Positions 16,029 through 23,925 of a DNA stretch of 29,754 nucleotides are shown one piece after another (the stretch's first letter is position 1; every line of letters begins with the position of its first letter). The DNA is from Bacteroidia bacterium (GTDB lineage Bacteria > Bacteroidota > Bacteroidia > Bacteroidales > CAJPTX01): the NCBI GenBank assembly GCA_905373665.1, contig CAJPTV010000014.1, positions 1 to 29,754 on the forward strand. The letters are read 5' to 3'. The position numbers were made by a program, and so were the translations under genes. The notes beneath the pieces were generated by a model that was not told the origin of the DNA, did no database searches, and saw only the letters and a program-made list of their open reading frames with translations.

Positions 16029-16418
16029 ATGGTAAAAAAAGGTGGAGTTGCGCGTCGTCGTCGCGTACATGTGGATTCGGAAGGGCAAGCCCATATACAT
16101 TCTTCGTTTAATAACATCATTGTAACTTTGGCTAACGCGAACGGGGATGTGATTTCGTGGTCCTCGTCTGGTAAAAGTAAGTTCCGCGGTTCTAAGAAGA
16201 ATACGCCTTATGCAGCTCAAGTTTCTGCCGCAGATTGTGCCAAGGTTGCTTATGATTTAGGTTTACGACGTGTTACAGTCTATGTTAAGGGACCTGGGAA
16301 TGGACGCGAAGCGGCGATAAGGACTATACATCAGGCAGGAATCGCTATTCAAGAGATTCGTGATGTAACACCACTGCCTCATAATGGGTGTCGCCCGCCT
16401 AAGCGTAGACGCGCCTAA
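16029..16418 (+). CDS. rpsK: 30S ribosomal protein S11
   Basis: S11 lies on the 30S platform near the E site. The 129-residue product contains AHIHSSFNNIIVTLANANGD, KKNTPYAAQVSAADCAKVA and VKGPGNGREAAIRTI, and ends with DVTPLPHNGCRPPKRRRA, the standard arginine-rich tail. Six bases follow rpsM. Confidence 0.97.
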   Translation: MVKKGGVARRRRVHVDSEGQAHIHSSFNNIIVTLANANGDVISWSSSGKSKFRGSKKNTPYAAQVSAADCAKVAYDLGLRRVTVYVKGPGNGREAAIRTIHQAGIAIQEIRDVTPLPHNGCRPPKRRRA

Positions 16419-16450
16419 TTTATAAACTAGCGGATCTATATTGACAGATA

Positions 16451-17059
16451 ATGGCACGATATACAGGACCTACAACTAAGATTGCTCGTCGTTTTGGAGA
16501 GCCGATTTTTGGTTCGGATAAGTCTTATGAAAAGAAGTCTTATCCCCCAGGCATGCATGGGAAAAATAAGAAACGTCGTAAGGTCTCTGAGTATGGGACG
16601 CAGTTGGCTGAAAAACAGAAAGCTAAGTTTACTTATGGGCTGTTGGAACGCCAGTTTGCGAATCTTTTTGAGAGAGCTTCGCGTCGTAAGGGGGTTACAG
16701 GAGAAATCTTACTTCAGTTACTAGAATCTCGTTTAGATAATGTTGTATACCGTCTTGGTATAGCACCAACAAGAGCTGCAGCTCGTCAGTTGGTGACACA
16801 TTGTCATATTATCGTGAACGGGAGCGTGGTAAATATTCCATCCTACACTCTTTCTCCATCAGATCTGATTGGTGTGCGAGAAAAATCGAAGTCTCTTCAG
16901 GTGATTGTTGACTCGTTAGCTTCGAGTCGTCGTAGCGCTTACTCTTGGCTTGAGTGGGATGACAAAGCTATGGTTGGAAAATTTTTGAATGTTCCTGCAA
17001 GAGAAGATATCCCAGAAAATATCAAGGAACAGTTAATTGTTGAACTGTACTCTAAGTAG
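16451..17059 (+). CDS. rpsD: 30S ribosomal protein S4, zinc-free form
   Basis: S4 starts assembly of the 30S body and in E. coli also represses the alpha operon. The 202-residue product begins MARYTGPTTKIARRFGEPIF and has YPPGMHGKNKKRRKVSEYG. The S4 RNA-binding domain around residues 95-160 includes LESRLDNVVYRLGIAPTRAA and THCHIIVNGSVVNIPSY. No cysteines occur in the N-terminal 40 residues, so this is the zinc-independent form. It lies 32 bases after rpsK and 10 before rpoA. Confidence 0.97.
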   Translation: MARYTGPTTKIARRFGEPIFGSDKSYEKKSYPPGMHGKNKKRRKVSEYGTQLAEKQKAKFTYGLLERQFANLFERASRRKGVTGEILLQLLESRLDNVVYRLGIAPTRAAARQLVTHCHIIVNGSVVNIPSYTLSPSDLIGVREKSKSLQVIVDSLASSRRSAYSWLEWDDKAMVGKFLNVPAREDIPENIKEQLIVELYSK

Positions 17060-17069
17060 AATTGCAATA

Positions 17070-18056
17070 ATGGCGATATTGGATTTTCAACGGCCAGACC
17101 GGGTTATTATGTTGGATGGGGGCGATGCGCATCTAGGGCACTTCGAATTCCGTCCTTTGGAGCCCACGTATGGTATTACTATTGGGAATGCCCTGCGTCG
17201 CATATTGCTTAATTCGCTTGAGGGATATGCTATATCCTGGGTTAAAATAGAAGGTGTGGATCATGAATTCTCTACCATCAGTGGCGTTGTTGAGGACGTC
17301 ACGCAGATAATATTGAATCTGAAGAAGGTCCGTTTTGGTCTAATCGATAATGGGTATACGGGAGGAACTGTTACTATTCCAGTTTCGGGACAGACGGAGT
17401 TTTTGGCGGGAGTTATGAATGATTATTTGACTGGGGGTCAAGTTTTGAATCCAGAACTTGTGATTTGTCATATGACACCTCAGACGTCTCTTGTCTTGCA
17501 AATAAATATTCAGAAGGGGCGGGGGTATGTTCCTGCTGATGAGAATTATCATGGTAAGCCACCGTTTGGGGTAATACCAATTGATGGTATCTATACGCCT
17601 ATTCGGAATGTTAAGTACATAGTTGAGAATTACCGTGTCGAGCAAAAGACAGACTATGAAAAGCTATCTTTGGAGATAGAAACGGATGGGAGTATTACTC
17701 CTAAAGATGCTCTTAAGGAGGCGGCTATTATTTTAATTGAACATTTTCAACTCTTCTCAGATGAAAAGATTGAGCGTTCTGTCTATGACGTCTCCAATGC
17801 GGATGTGTTGTCTGATGAGCAATTACAACAGAAGGAGCTGTTGAATACTCAATTGTCGGATCTTGGACTTTCCGTGAGAGCGCTTAATTGTCTGAAGGCC
17901 GCTGAAGTTTATACTTTGGGAGAGTTGGCAGGTTTTAGTAAGACCGAATTGTTAAAATTTAGAAACTTTGGACGAAAGTCCTTGTCTGAATTGGAAGATC
18001 TCTTGAAAGCGCACAATTTGAGTTTCGCTGAGGATGAAGAGAAAATAAAGGATTAA
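17070..18056 (+). CDS. rpoA: RNA polymerase alpha subunit
   Basis: The alpha subunit starts assembly of RNA polymerase and contacts upstream DNA and activators. The 328-residue product has the dimerisation domain with EPTYGITIGNALRRILLNS and GYAISWVKIEGVDHEFSTI near the N-terminus. After a short linker comes the C-terminal domain with LSVRALNCLKAAEVYTLGEL and LKFRNFGRKSLSELEDLL, the helix-hairpin-helix DNA-contact region. A longer reading from a TTG at 17037 overlaps rpsD and is rejected in favour of the ATG at 17070. Confidence 0.97.
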   Translation: MAILDFQRPDRVIMLDGGDAHLGHFEFRPLEPTYGITIGNALRRILLNSLEGYAISWVKIEGVDHEFSTISGVVEDVTQIILNLKKVRFGLIDNGYTGGTVTIPVSGQTEFLAGVMNDYLTGGQVLNPELVICHMTPQTSLVLQINIQKGRGYVPADENYHGKPPFGVIPIDGIYTPIRNVKYIVENYRVEQKTDYEKLSLEIETDGSITPKDALKEAAIILIEHFQLFSDEKIERSVYDVSNADVLSDEQLQQKELLNTQLSDLGLSVRALNCLKAAEVYTLGELAGFSKTELLKFRNFGRKSLSELEDLLKAHNLSFAEDEEKIKD

Positions 18057-18059
18057 GAG

Positions 18060-18527
18060 ATGAGACATAATAGGGGGTTTAATCATTTGGGGCGGACGAG
18101 TGCGCATCGAGAGCTTATGCTGTCAAATATGGCAGTCTCTTTGATTATGCATAAACGAATTGAAACGACAGTAGCTAAGGCTAAAGCATTGAGAGTTTAT
18201 GTTGAACCGATTTTAACGCGTGCGAAAGTTGATTCAACACATGCCCGTCGGATTGTTTTTGCTGATTTAAGAGATAAATATGCGGTGAAGGAGCTCTTTT
18301 CTAATATCTCTCAAAAAATAGCCAATCGACTAGGTGGGTATACTCGTATTGTCCGTGTCGGACAACGTTTGGGAGATGGAGCAGAAGTATGTTTGATGGA
18401 GTTAGTTGATTTCAATGAACTCTATACTCAGACAAAGGGAAATACGAAGCAATCGTCTCGACGTACACGTCGTTCATCAAGGACACAGAAGAGTGGAGAT
18501 AGTACTGCAAACTCTGTGGAGGCGTAG
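18060..18527 (+). CDS. rplQ: 50S ribosomal protein L17
   Basis: L17 lies near the tunnel exit on the large subunit. The 155-residue product starts MRHNRGFNHLGRTSAHRELM and LSNMAVSLIMHKRIETTVAK, with NRLGGYTRIVRVGQRLGDGA further on. Beyond about residue 120 it carries a Ser/Thr/Arg-rich tail not found in E. coli L17 but usual in this phylum. It is the last gene of the operon, followed 24 bases later by a strong terminator. Confidence 0.96.
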   Translation: MRHNRGFNHLGRTSAHRELMLSNMAVSLIMHKRIETTVAKAKALRVYVEPILTRAKVDSTHARRIVFADLRDKYAVKELFSNISQKIANRLGGYTRIVRVGQRLGDGAEVCLMELVDFNELYTQTKGNTKQSSRRTRRSSRTQKSGDSTANSVEA

Positions 18528-18551
18528 TATTCCTGATTATCTTATTTTATG

Positions 18552-18581
18552 AGCGGGGAAATTTTTATTTCTCCGCTTTTT
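18552..18581 (+). terminator. Intrinsic terminator of the ribosomal protein operon
   Basis: An 11-pair stem (AGCGGGGAAAT at 18552-18562 against ATTTCTCCGCT at 18567-18577, with one G-U pair) closes a TTTT loop and runs into a T tract (18577-18581). It sits 24 bases after the rplQ stop. Confidence 0.88.
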
Positions 18582-18934
18582 ATATGGTAATTGTACTACA
18601 CAATACCTCTTCTTAAATTTCGTTTGTTTTTTCTTTTCCTCTTTTCTGTCTGAGCATATTGATCCTGAAATGAATTCTATATTGTCTGCTCTAGGTGTTT
18701 TGCAAATCAAAGGATGGGATTCTGATAAAGCTATTCTAATAAATAGATCAATTTGTCTCTCTTGTTTTATAGAGATATTTTTGACATATATCTGATGGCA
18801 TTTTGTGCATCTACAGTGGACGTCCGTTTTTCTTCAGAGAGAGGACATTTATCTTCCAGACTTGACATAAAAAGAATAGAGTGGGGTTAAGCGTTTTTTT
18901 TTTGAAATGTATAACTTTGTGGAACATTTGAACG
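18582..18934 (+). other. AT-rich intergenic spacer, no gene recognised
   Basis: This stretch between the rplQ terminator and the large surface-protein gene is AT-rich and holds no convincing gene. The longest plus-strand frame I read by eye, from an ATG at 18670, gives 41 residues with no recognisable motif or ribosome site. TTGACATA occurs twice (18781-18788 and 18862-18869). The right end carries the -7 box of the next gene. Confidence 0.6.
18912..18919 (+). promoter_or_regulatory. -7 promoter box for the LRR surface protein
   Basis: TAACTTTG is a full match to the -7 consensus TAnnTTTG. No good TTTG lies 19-21 bases upstream (TTAA or TAAG there), so the promoter is weak or helped by a regulator. 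The predicted transcript start, near 18926, leaves a leader of only about 10-15 bases before the ATG at 18935 or 18941. Confidence 0.45.
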
Positions 18935-21900
18935 ATGGTTATGAAAAAGATTACGTTTTTGTTTCTTTTCTTTTTCTCTCTGCAGTTTTTATATGCAGAG
19001 GAGGCTTGGCATAAAGAAGGAGTGGTTTCTTATCGCTTAGATAAGGAAAAGAAAGAAGCTGAATTCTGGTTGGATAATGGACAATTATTGAGCGGGGTTA
19101 TGAAAATCCCGCCTACTATAGTTCATGAAAATGTCGAATATAAGATTGTTCTTCTGAAATGGATGTCTCTCAAAAATGTCCAAGAACTTTGGATACCTTA
19201 TACTGTGCGGAAAATAGAGGGGGTTTGTGATTCACCCCTTCTAAAGAAGGTGGTGCTTGCTCGCGATCTTCCTGTTAGTATATTTGAGAACTCTCCATTT
19301 GAGGATTTGGATGAGCTCGTTTTTGATGGAGGAGAACCTGAGAATTTTATACAAATAGGAAATGTCCTCTATAGTAGAGATTTTAAAACAATATATCATA
19401 TTGCGAAATTTGATAAACAGCGTTTCGTTGTTCCGCAACAAGTGGAAAATTTGTATCTCAATATTAGTCATGAAAGACGTAAAAAACTGGAACTTGTTTT
19501 GCACAAAAATGTTAGAAAGGTGCACATAAACTCTTTCGCCTTAAAAAAGGAGTTAGCTCGTCTTTATTTTATTGTACCTTTAGATGATTCAGGAGACGAA
19601 TCTCATTTTTTCTGGAACCTACATAAACTAGAATACCGAGCTCCTCTAACGTATAATAGCGATCTAGAAAATTTAAAAAGGATGCCAAGCGCTCAGAGAT
19701 ATTTGAAGAATTTCTATAGTTTAAACGATTTCCCGCCATACTTCTTAATACCAGATTTCTCTTCTGATGTGAAACAACTAGATTTACGCCCAGTAGAACG
19801 TAAAGGAGGAGTAGATTCTCGTTCCGAGACTATTACTGAAAGTGGAAAAAAGCATCATTTGAGATGGGATTTGCTTCCTGTGAATGTTAGGGCAATCCCA
19901 AAGGAAGGAAAACGTATCGTCGGATATGTATCATTTAATGATACGATTGCGGGGGATACTTGTACTATCCTTAATTGTTTTGAAGTTCAAACGTTAAAGG
20001 TTCTTTCTGCAGATGAGACAGAGCTGGTTAAGGGTATTGATTATCGTTTGTCTCAGAACCTTAAGACAATGATCTTCTGGCGTTCTTCTGCTCAATTTGA
20101 GGATTTAAGAAAGAGCCTACTACTCCAAGATGTAGAGAGCATTTCAAAAAATGCACTTACATTGAATGCTAATTGTGAGGAGCTCTTTTTGCCTAACAAA
20201 ACGAGGATTCTAGAGGCATTTTGTGTGAAAGAGAGTGCTGCAGTGAAGAAGCTTGGGCTTTCGCCTCTAACAACATCGATATCCCAAGATGCTTTCTTAA
20301 AGCTACCGCTTCTAAGAGACCTCTATATACCAGGCATGGCTCGTATGGAGAGTACAATGCTTGATAAGACATTGGTTCTACAACGTTCACATTTGAAACA
20401 TATTTATGTGGATAAGGAACATTTCGCGGCTTGGAAGGATAAATTTGCAGCTCATCCACTTTCTTCTTATTTAACACCCGTATCGAAGGAAATCAATATT
20501 ACTAATACAGCAGCAGATAAGGTTGAGATTCTAGTAAAGGATTTGACTTTGGATAAGGAGTTTACCTTAAACCAAGAGCATCCTTCCTTGTCATTACCGC
20601 GGACGACTCATGTTAAATTGCAATGGAAGCCACTTCCTAGTTACAATATTCAACAGCCTCTCGTAAATGAAACGGTCTTAGAGACGGATGGCTATGAGTC
20701 TTTTCTTGTAGAAGATTTGAAGCTGTCTAGTCGTGGGGAAGTGGTAACATTCTCTGTGGAGAAAATACCCTCTAGTGGGGGAACGATTCATCTCTTTACA
20801 GAAGATGGACACGAAATCGAGTCGGGGAGAGTATTGAGAGGAACGAAGCTCCATGTGCGTGTTGTACCTAACAGTGGATATATATTCCGTACTCTTTTTA
20901 TCGATGGTGCTACCTATGAGGAGAAGGAAAAGGTCATTACTGTTCGTAACAGTATGCACCTAATGGCTACTTATTATCGTCCCAAAGCATTGCTCCTAGT
21001 CTCGCTCCCACCACGGTGTTCTCTGTCATTAACAGATAGCCATGGTTCTCCAATCTTACCAGAGCATGTGTGTGTGGATGATGAAGTGTATATTCAGAAG
21101 CCAAGTCTACCTGCTGGTATGCAAATAGATCGTTTGGACGTTGATGGTGTTACGGTTATAACCTTTCCATACCGAGTTCATGTGAAAGAAAAAATGGAAG
21201 TTGTTTTAACGGTAAAGCCGCTATTGCATACGTTAACCCTAACCCCTAAGGCCGCTAAATACATCAAAATCTTTACGGAGGACGGTATTGAACTCTCCGA
21301 AGATGCGAAGGTAGTCGACCAAACAAAGTGTCAAATATCGTACGTCGGTCAATCGTTTGAACGGTTAGACAAGTGTGTTATAAACACACAGGTTTACCTT
21401 GCAGCTGATTTACCTCTGGCGTTTACTATAAGCCAAGATGTGAATATTGATGTTGTTGTTAGTGAATTACACTGCAGGCTATTTCTCTCATTTCCTCCAC
21501 ATTGCTCGCTATTTATGGGAGGAAAAGAGATTACAACGTCGCCTTATGTATACGATGGTAAGTATATGGAAGAATTGCAGATCCGAGTGCAGCCACAAGA
21601 GCAATACTATGTAAAGGGCTATTCTCTGGATGGCGTACCTTATTTGGGTAATGAATTGACGCTCCAGTTAAAAGCTGATACTAGACTGGTTTTTGACGTT
21701 TGTCCGAAATCGGTCTCTCTGGCTACAAAGGTTGAGGGAAAGGGAAAGCTTCTCATAGAAGATACAGAAGGGGAGGAGGGGATAGATGTAAGACTCGTCT
21801 CGAGTGGAACGTTTGTAAGAGTTTCGACAGTCCCAGACGATGGTTACTATTGTGAGCGTCTTTTGATTGATGGCGTTTTACAAGATTCCGCGATGGTGAC

Positions 21901-23026
21901 CTTTCAACCTTTTGTAGATGCAGAGATTCAGGCAATATTTAAGCCATATATATTGGAAAGGTACGATGGATATACCGTCTGTCGGGAGACTAAAGAGATA
22001 TTCAGCGGTGAAGCGAGTGTACGAAACCTTAGGATTGTTGAGGAGGATGAACTTACAATCGTCCCTCACGCTTTTGAACGAAATGGCATCTTAGAGACTC
22101 TCCGCTTGGAAAAAGGGGTTACTTCTATAGGAGAGGCTGCATTTGCGAATTCTGGGGTGCGGATGCTGCATTTAGGACAAGGGGTCTCTAATATCGATGA
22201 ACTTGCATTTGCCTCGTGTGCTAAATTACGGCTAGTGGAACTCGAACATCGTAATCCGACAGAACTGACATTTGCTGATAATACCTTCCCATCAAGGGGG
22301 AAAAGGGACAAGAAACTTATCCTACGTGTTCCGAATGGAACAGCGGATGCGTTCAAGAATGATAAGCGTTACCGCCGTTTTACTATTGTAGAGAACTCCA
22401 TTCAATGCACATTGGAAGGTACATTCTTTACAGAAAAGGATGTACTCTCTATGGAACATTCCGAATACTGGGAAACTCTTCGACAGAGCAAGCAATTCAA
22501 TAAGGGTGTTCACGCGTTCTTAGGCGGTACTAAGCTGCGCTTAATGAAGAAGATGTTGAAGACCTCTAAGGATGTGGAGTTGTTTGTTAACGGTAAGAGA
22601 GCAAAGCTTCCCGCTACGATAACGCTATTAGCGCCAACAACAATCACGCTCAATTTCAAAGCTAAAGGAGGAGCGCCAGAAGGCAGTAATGATGATAATA
22701 CGGACGATGAGGGGGCAGGAAACGGTAATGGTAGTGACAACGATAACAATAACTCGCCAGATGACTCTAATCCAACTGCGATTACAGAAGCGCTAGCTTT
22801 ACACAAACTTGTCTATCCTAATCCTACAACAGACTTCTTAAGGGTGTCTGATTCACTCCCTGTAGAGGCACGATACCAGCTCGTTTCTTTAGCAGGGGAG
22901 CTGCTACAGCAAGGCTATTTACCATCTTCTAAAGTGCTTGATGTGCAAGCGCTCCCCGCTGGGGTATATATCCTCAATATCGTCGTAGGTAATCAAAACT
23001 ATACGACTAGATTCTTAAAACGCTAG
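18935..23026 (+). CDS. Secreted LRR / InlB-B-repeat protein with T9SS sorting domain
   Basis: A 1363-residue surface or secreted protein of unknown target. Residues 1-21 are a Sec signal peptide (MVMKK, then a Phe/Leu core, cut after LYA; the ATG at 18941 is an equally good start). Residues about 35-530 hold degenerate BspA-type leucine-rich repeats (LWIPYTVRKIEG, LFLPNKTRILEAF, SISQDAFLKLPLLRDLYIPG). Residues about 602-1005 hold five tandem units of about 80 residues like divergent InlB B-repeats, several with Gly-Tyr, a Leu/Ile-Asp-Gly turn and a closing beta strand (GYIFRTLFIDG, GYYCERLLIDG). A second BspA-type LRR block lies at about 1025-1150 (LRLEKGVTSIGEAAFANSGV). Residues about 1249-1285 are an Asp/Asn/Gly-rich linker, and 1292-1363 a type A T9SS sorting domain (LVYPNPTTDFLRV to LPAGVYILNIVV). 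Related architectures act in adhesion; a binding role is inference. It is flanked by its own -7 box and terminator, so it is probably monocistronic. Confidence 0.88.
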   Translation: MVMKKITFLFLFFFSLQFLYAEEAWHKEGVVSYRLDKEKKEAEFWLDNGQLLSGVMKIPPTIVHENVEYKIVLLKWMSLKNVQELWIPYTVRKIEGVCDSPLLKKVVLARDLPVSIFENSPFEDLDELVFDGGEPENFIQIGNVLYSRDFKTIYHIAKFDKQRFVVPQQVENLYLNISHERRKKLELVLHKNVRKVHINSFALKKELARLYFIVPLDDSGDESHFFWNLHKLEYRAPLTYNSDLENLKRMPSAQRYLKNFYSLNDFPPYFLIPDFSSDVKQLDLRPVERKGGVDSRSETITESGKKHHLRWDLLPVNVRAIPKEGKRIVGYVSFNDTIAGDTCTILNCFEVQTLKVLSADETELVKGIDYRLSQNLKTMIFWRSSAQFEDLRKSLLLQDVESISKNALTLNANCEELFLPNKTRILEAFCVKESAAVKKLGLSPLTTSISQDAFLKLPLLRDLYIPGMARMESTMLDKTLVLQRSHLKHIYVDKEHFAAWKDKFAAHPLSSYLTPVSKEINITNTAADKVEILVKDLTLDKEFTLNQEHPSLSLPRTTHVKLQWKPLPSYNIQQPLVNETVLETDGYESFLVEDLKLSSRGEVVTFSVEKIPSSGGTIHLFTEDGHEIESGRVLRGTKLHVRVVPNSGYIFRTLFIDGATYEEKEKVITVRNSMHLMATYYRPKALLLVSLPPRCSLSLTDSHGSPILPEHVCVDDEVYIQKPSLPAGMQIDRLDVDGVTVITFPYRVHVKEKMEVVLTVKPLLHTLTLTPKAAKYIKIFTEDGIELSEDAKVVDQTKCQISYVGQSFERLDKCVINTQVYLAADLPLAFTISQDVNIDVVVSELHCRLFLSFPPHCSLFMGGKEITTSPYVYDGKYMEELQIRVQPQEQYYVKGYSLDGVPYLGNELTLQLKADTRLVFDVCPKSVSLATKVEGKGKLLIEDTEGEEGIDVRLVSSGTFVRVSTVPDDGYYCERLLIDGVLQDSAMVTFQPFVDAEIQAIFKPYILERYDGYTVCRETKEIFSGEASVRNLRIVEEDELTIVPHAFERNGILETLRLEKGVTSIGEAAFANSGVRMLHLGQGVSNIDELAFASCAKLRLVELEHRNPTELTFADNTFPSRGKRDKKLILRVPNGTADAFKNDKRYRRFTIVENSIQCTLEGTFFTEKDVLSMEHSEYWETLRQSKQFNKGVHAFLGGTKLRLMKKMLKTSKDVELFVNGKRAKLPATITLLAPTTITLNFKAKGGAPEGSNDDNTDDEGAGNGNGSDNDNNNSPDDSNPTAITEALALHKLVYPNPTTDFLRVSDSLPVEARYQLVSLAGELLQQGYLPSSKVLDVQALPAGVYILNIVVGNQNYTTRFLKR
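20739..21950 (+). repeat. Five tandem InlB-B-like protein repeats within the LRR surface protein
   Basis: Residues about 602-1005 of the surface protein divide into five units of about 80 residues. The units end at MHLMATYYRP, MEVVLTVKPL, VNIDVVVSEL, TRLVFDVCPK and AEIQAIFKPY. Units 1, 2, 4 and 5 share an xDG turn (FIDG, DVDG, SLDG, LIDG) and a late hydrophobic strand; unit 3 is the most diverged and lacks the DG turn. At the DNA level the copies are dissimilar, so the duplication is old. Confidence 0.7.
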
Positions 23027-23042
23027 TCTAACTCCTACTAAG

Positions 23043-23076
23043 AAAAGCCCCTTCTGTTACGAGAAGGGGCTTTTTT
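23043..23076 (+). terminator. Intrinsic terminator of the LRR surface-protein gene
   Basis: A perfect 13-pair stem (AAAAGCCCCTTCT at 23043-23055 with AGAAGGGGCTTTT at 23062-23074) closes the loop GTTACG and ends in six Ts (23071-23076). Read from the other strand it is followed by a shorter T run, so it may also stop transcripts arriving from the convergent ogt gene. Confidence 0.92.
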
Positions 23077-23273
23077 ATGCGTTTTACTCTGAGTAAAGGT
23101 GTTGTTTTCACCTTGATATTATTCTTCGCAAGGAAAGGGGCTTATAACCCGAATTTCTCTACCTTGCCAGTACTCTCTTCAAAAGTCATTCTCTTATTGA
23201 TTTACGTCTCTGAAAGAGGACACTACCTGCCATCGATGCGCCTTGCATCAAAAATAGCACCCTTATATACTTT

Positions 23274-23804
23274 TCATTCAGAGCGTTCCAACGCTAACAG
23301 CCACTCTTTTATTCTCAATAAACCGCCAGCGTAGCCACCTAGAGAACCATTACTACTAATCACACGATGGCACGGAATAAAGAGCAACAACGGGTTCGTT
23401 CCACACGCATTGCCCACGGCACGCACCGCGCGAGTGCGCCCTATCCGCTGCGCCACCTCCTTGTAACTACACGTTGTGCCCGCAGGTATGCGTAACAGTG
23501 CTTTCCAAACTAAAACCTCAAAGGGCGAGCCTTGTATAGCCAGCGGAATGTCAAATGTCTTGCGTTCCCTTGCAAAATATTCGTCTAGTTGCTGAGTAGC
23601 ATGACTGAGCAACTCTGTCTCGCCATCCTCCAGCCTTGCACGATAATGTAATGCGAGACGCTCAAGCCTTGCCTGATGCTTGCGCGTCTCGCGCCAGCCA
23701 CAGAAGCAAAGCTGAGCTCCCATTGCACCCAAAAGTAGCTCCCCACACGGTGCGGTGTAGGGAGTGCATATTATCGTTTGAGAATAAGGTGCGTGTGTTA
23801 CCAT
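23274..23804 (-). CDS. ogt: Methylated-DNA-protein cysteine methyltransferase
   Basis: This suicide repair enzyme moves a methyl group from O6-methylguanine in DNA to its own cysteine. The 176-residue product has a loosely conserved N-domain (1-85) and the DNA-binding and catalytic domain at about 90-174. The acceptor is Cys145 in IPCHRVI. The arginine finger is Arg128 in RAVRAVGNA, and the C-terminal GGYAGGLLRIKEWLL block is standard. Length fits Ogt/MGMT proteins without the AdaA domain, so it is not the adaptive-response regulator. It lies 121 bases downstream of the ABC pair on the same strand, with its own promoter candidate between, and converges with the LRR gene. Confidence 0.94.
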   Translation of the reverse strand: MVTHAPYSQTIICTPYTAPCGELLLGAMGAQLCFCGWRETRKHQARLERLALHYRARLEDGETELLSHATQQLDEYFARERKTFDIPLAIQGSPFEVLVWKALLRIPAGTTCSYKEVAQRIGRTRAVRAVGNACGTNPLLLFIPCHRVISSNGSLGGYAGGLLRIKEWLLALERSE

Positions 23805-23835
23805 TTCTCTATTTTGACCTCATTATAGCATCACC

Positions 23836-23865
23836 CAATCTTACCCATCCCTTTTGTTGTACAAA
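23836..23865 (-). promoter_or_regulatory. Promoter candidate for ogt
   Basis: On the minus strand TTTG (23865-23862), 18 bases, then TAAGATTG (23843-23836) resembles TTTG / TAnnTTTG with one mismatch and slightly short spacing. It lies 31 bases before the ogt ATG. The fit is moderate, and ogt may also be read through from the ABC genes. Confidence 0.4.
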
Positions 23866-23925
23866 AAGCGAGAAGATGCAGATACATGCAGATTGCCTCT
23901 TGTACGGGAAAGAAAAGACTATCTG

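Noticed and set aside
18670..18795. 41-residue frame in the spacer after rplQ
   Set aside because: No ribosome site, no known motif, and the length is within chance expectation for AT-rich DNA.
23077..23334. Plus-strand frame of 85 residues after the LRR gene
   Set aside because: Its ATG sits at the end of a terminator T tract and it runs antisense into ogt; no family motif. The spacer 23077-23273 is otherwise empty.
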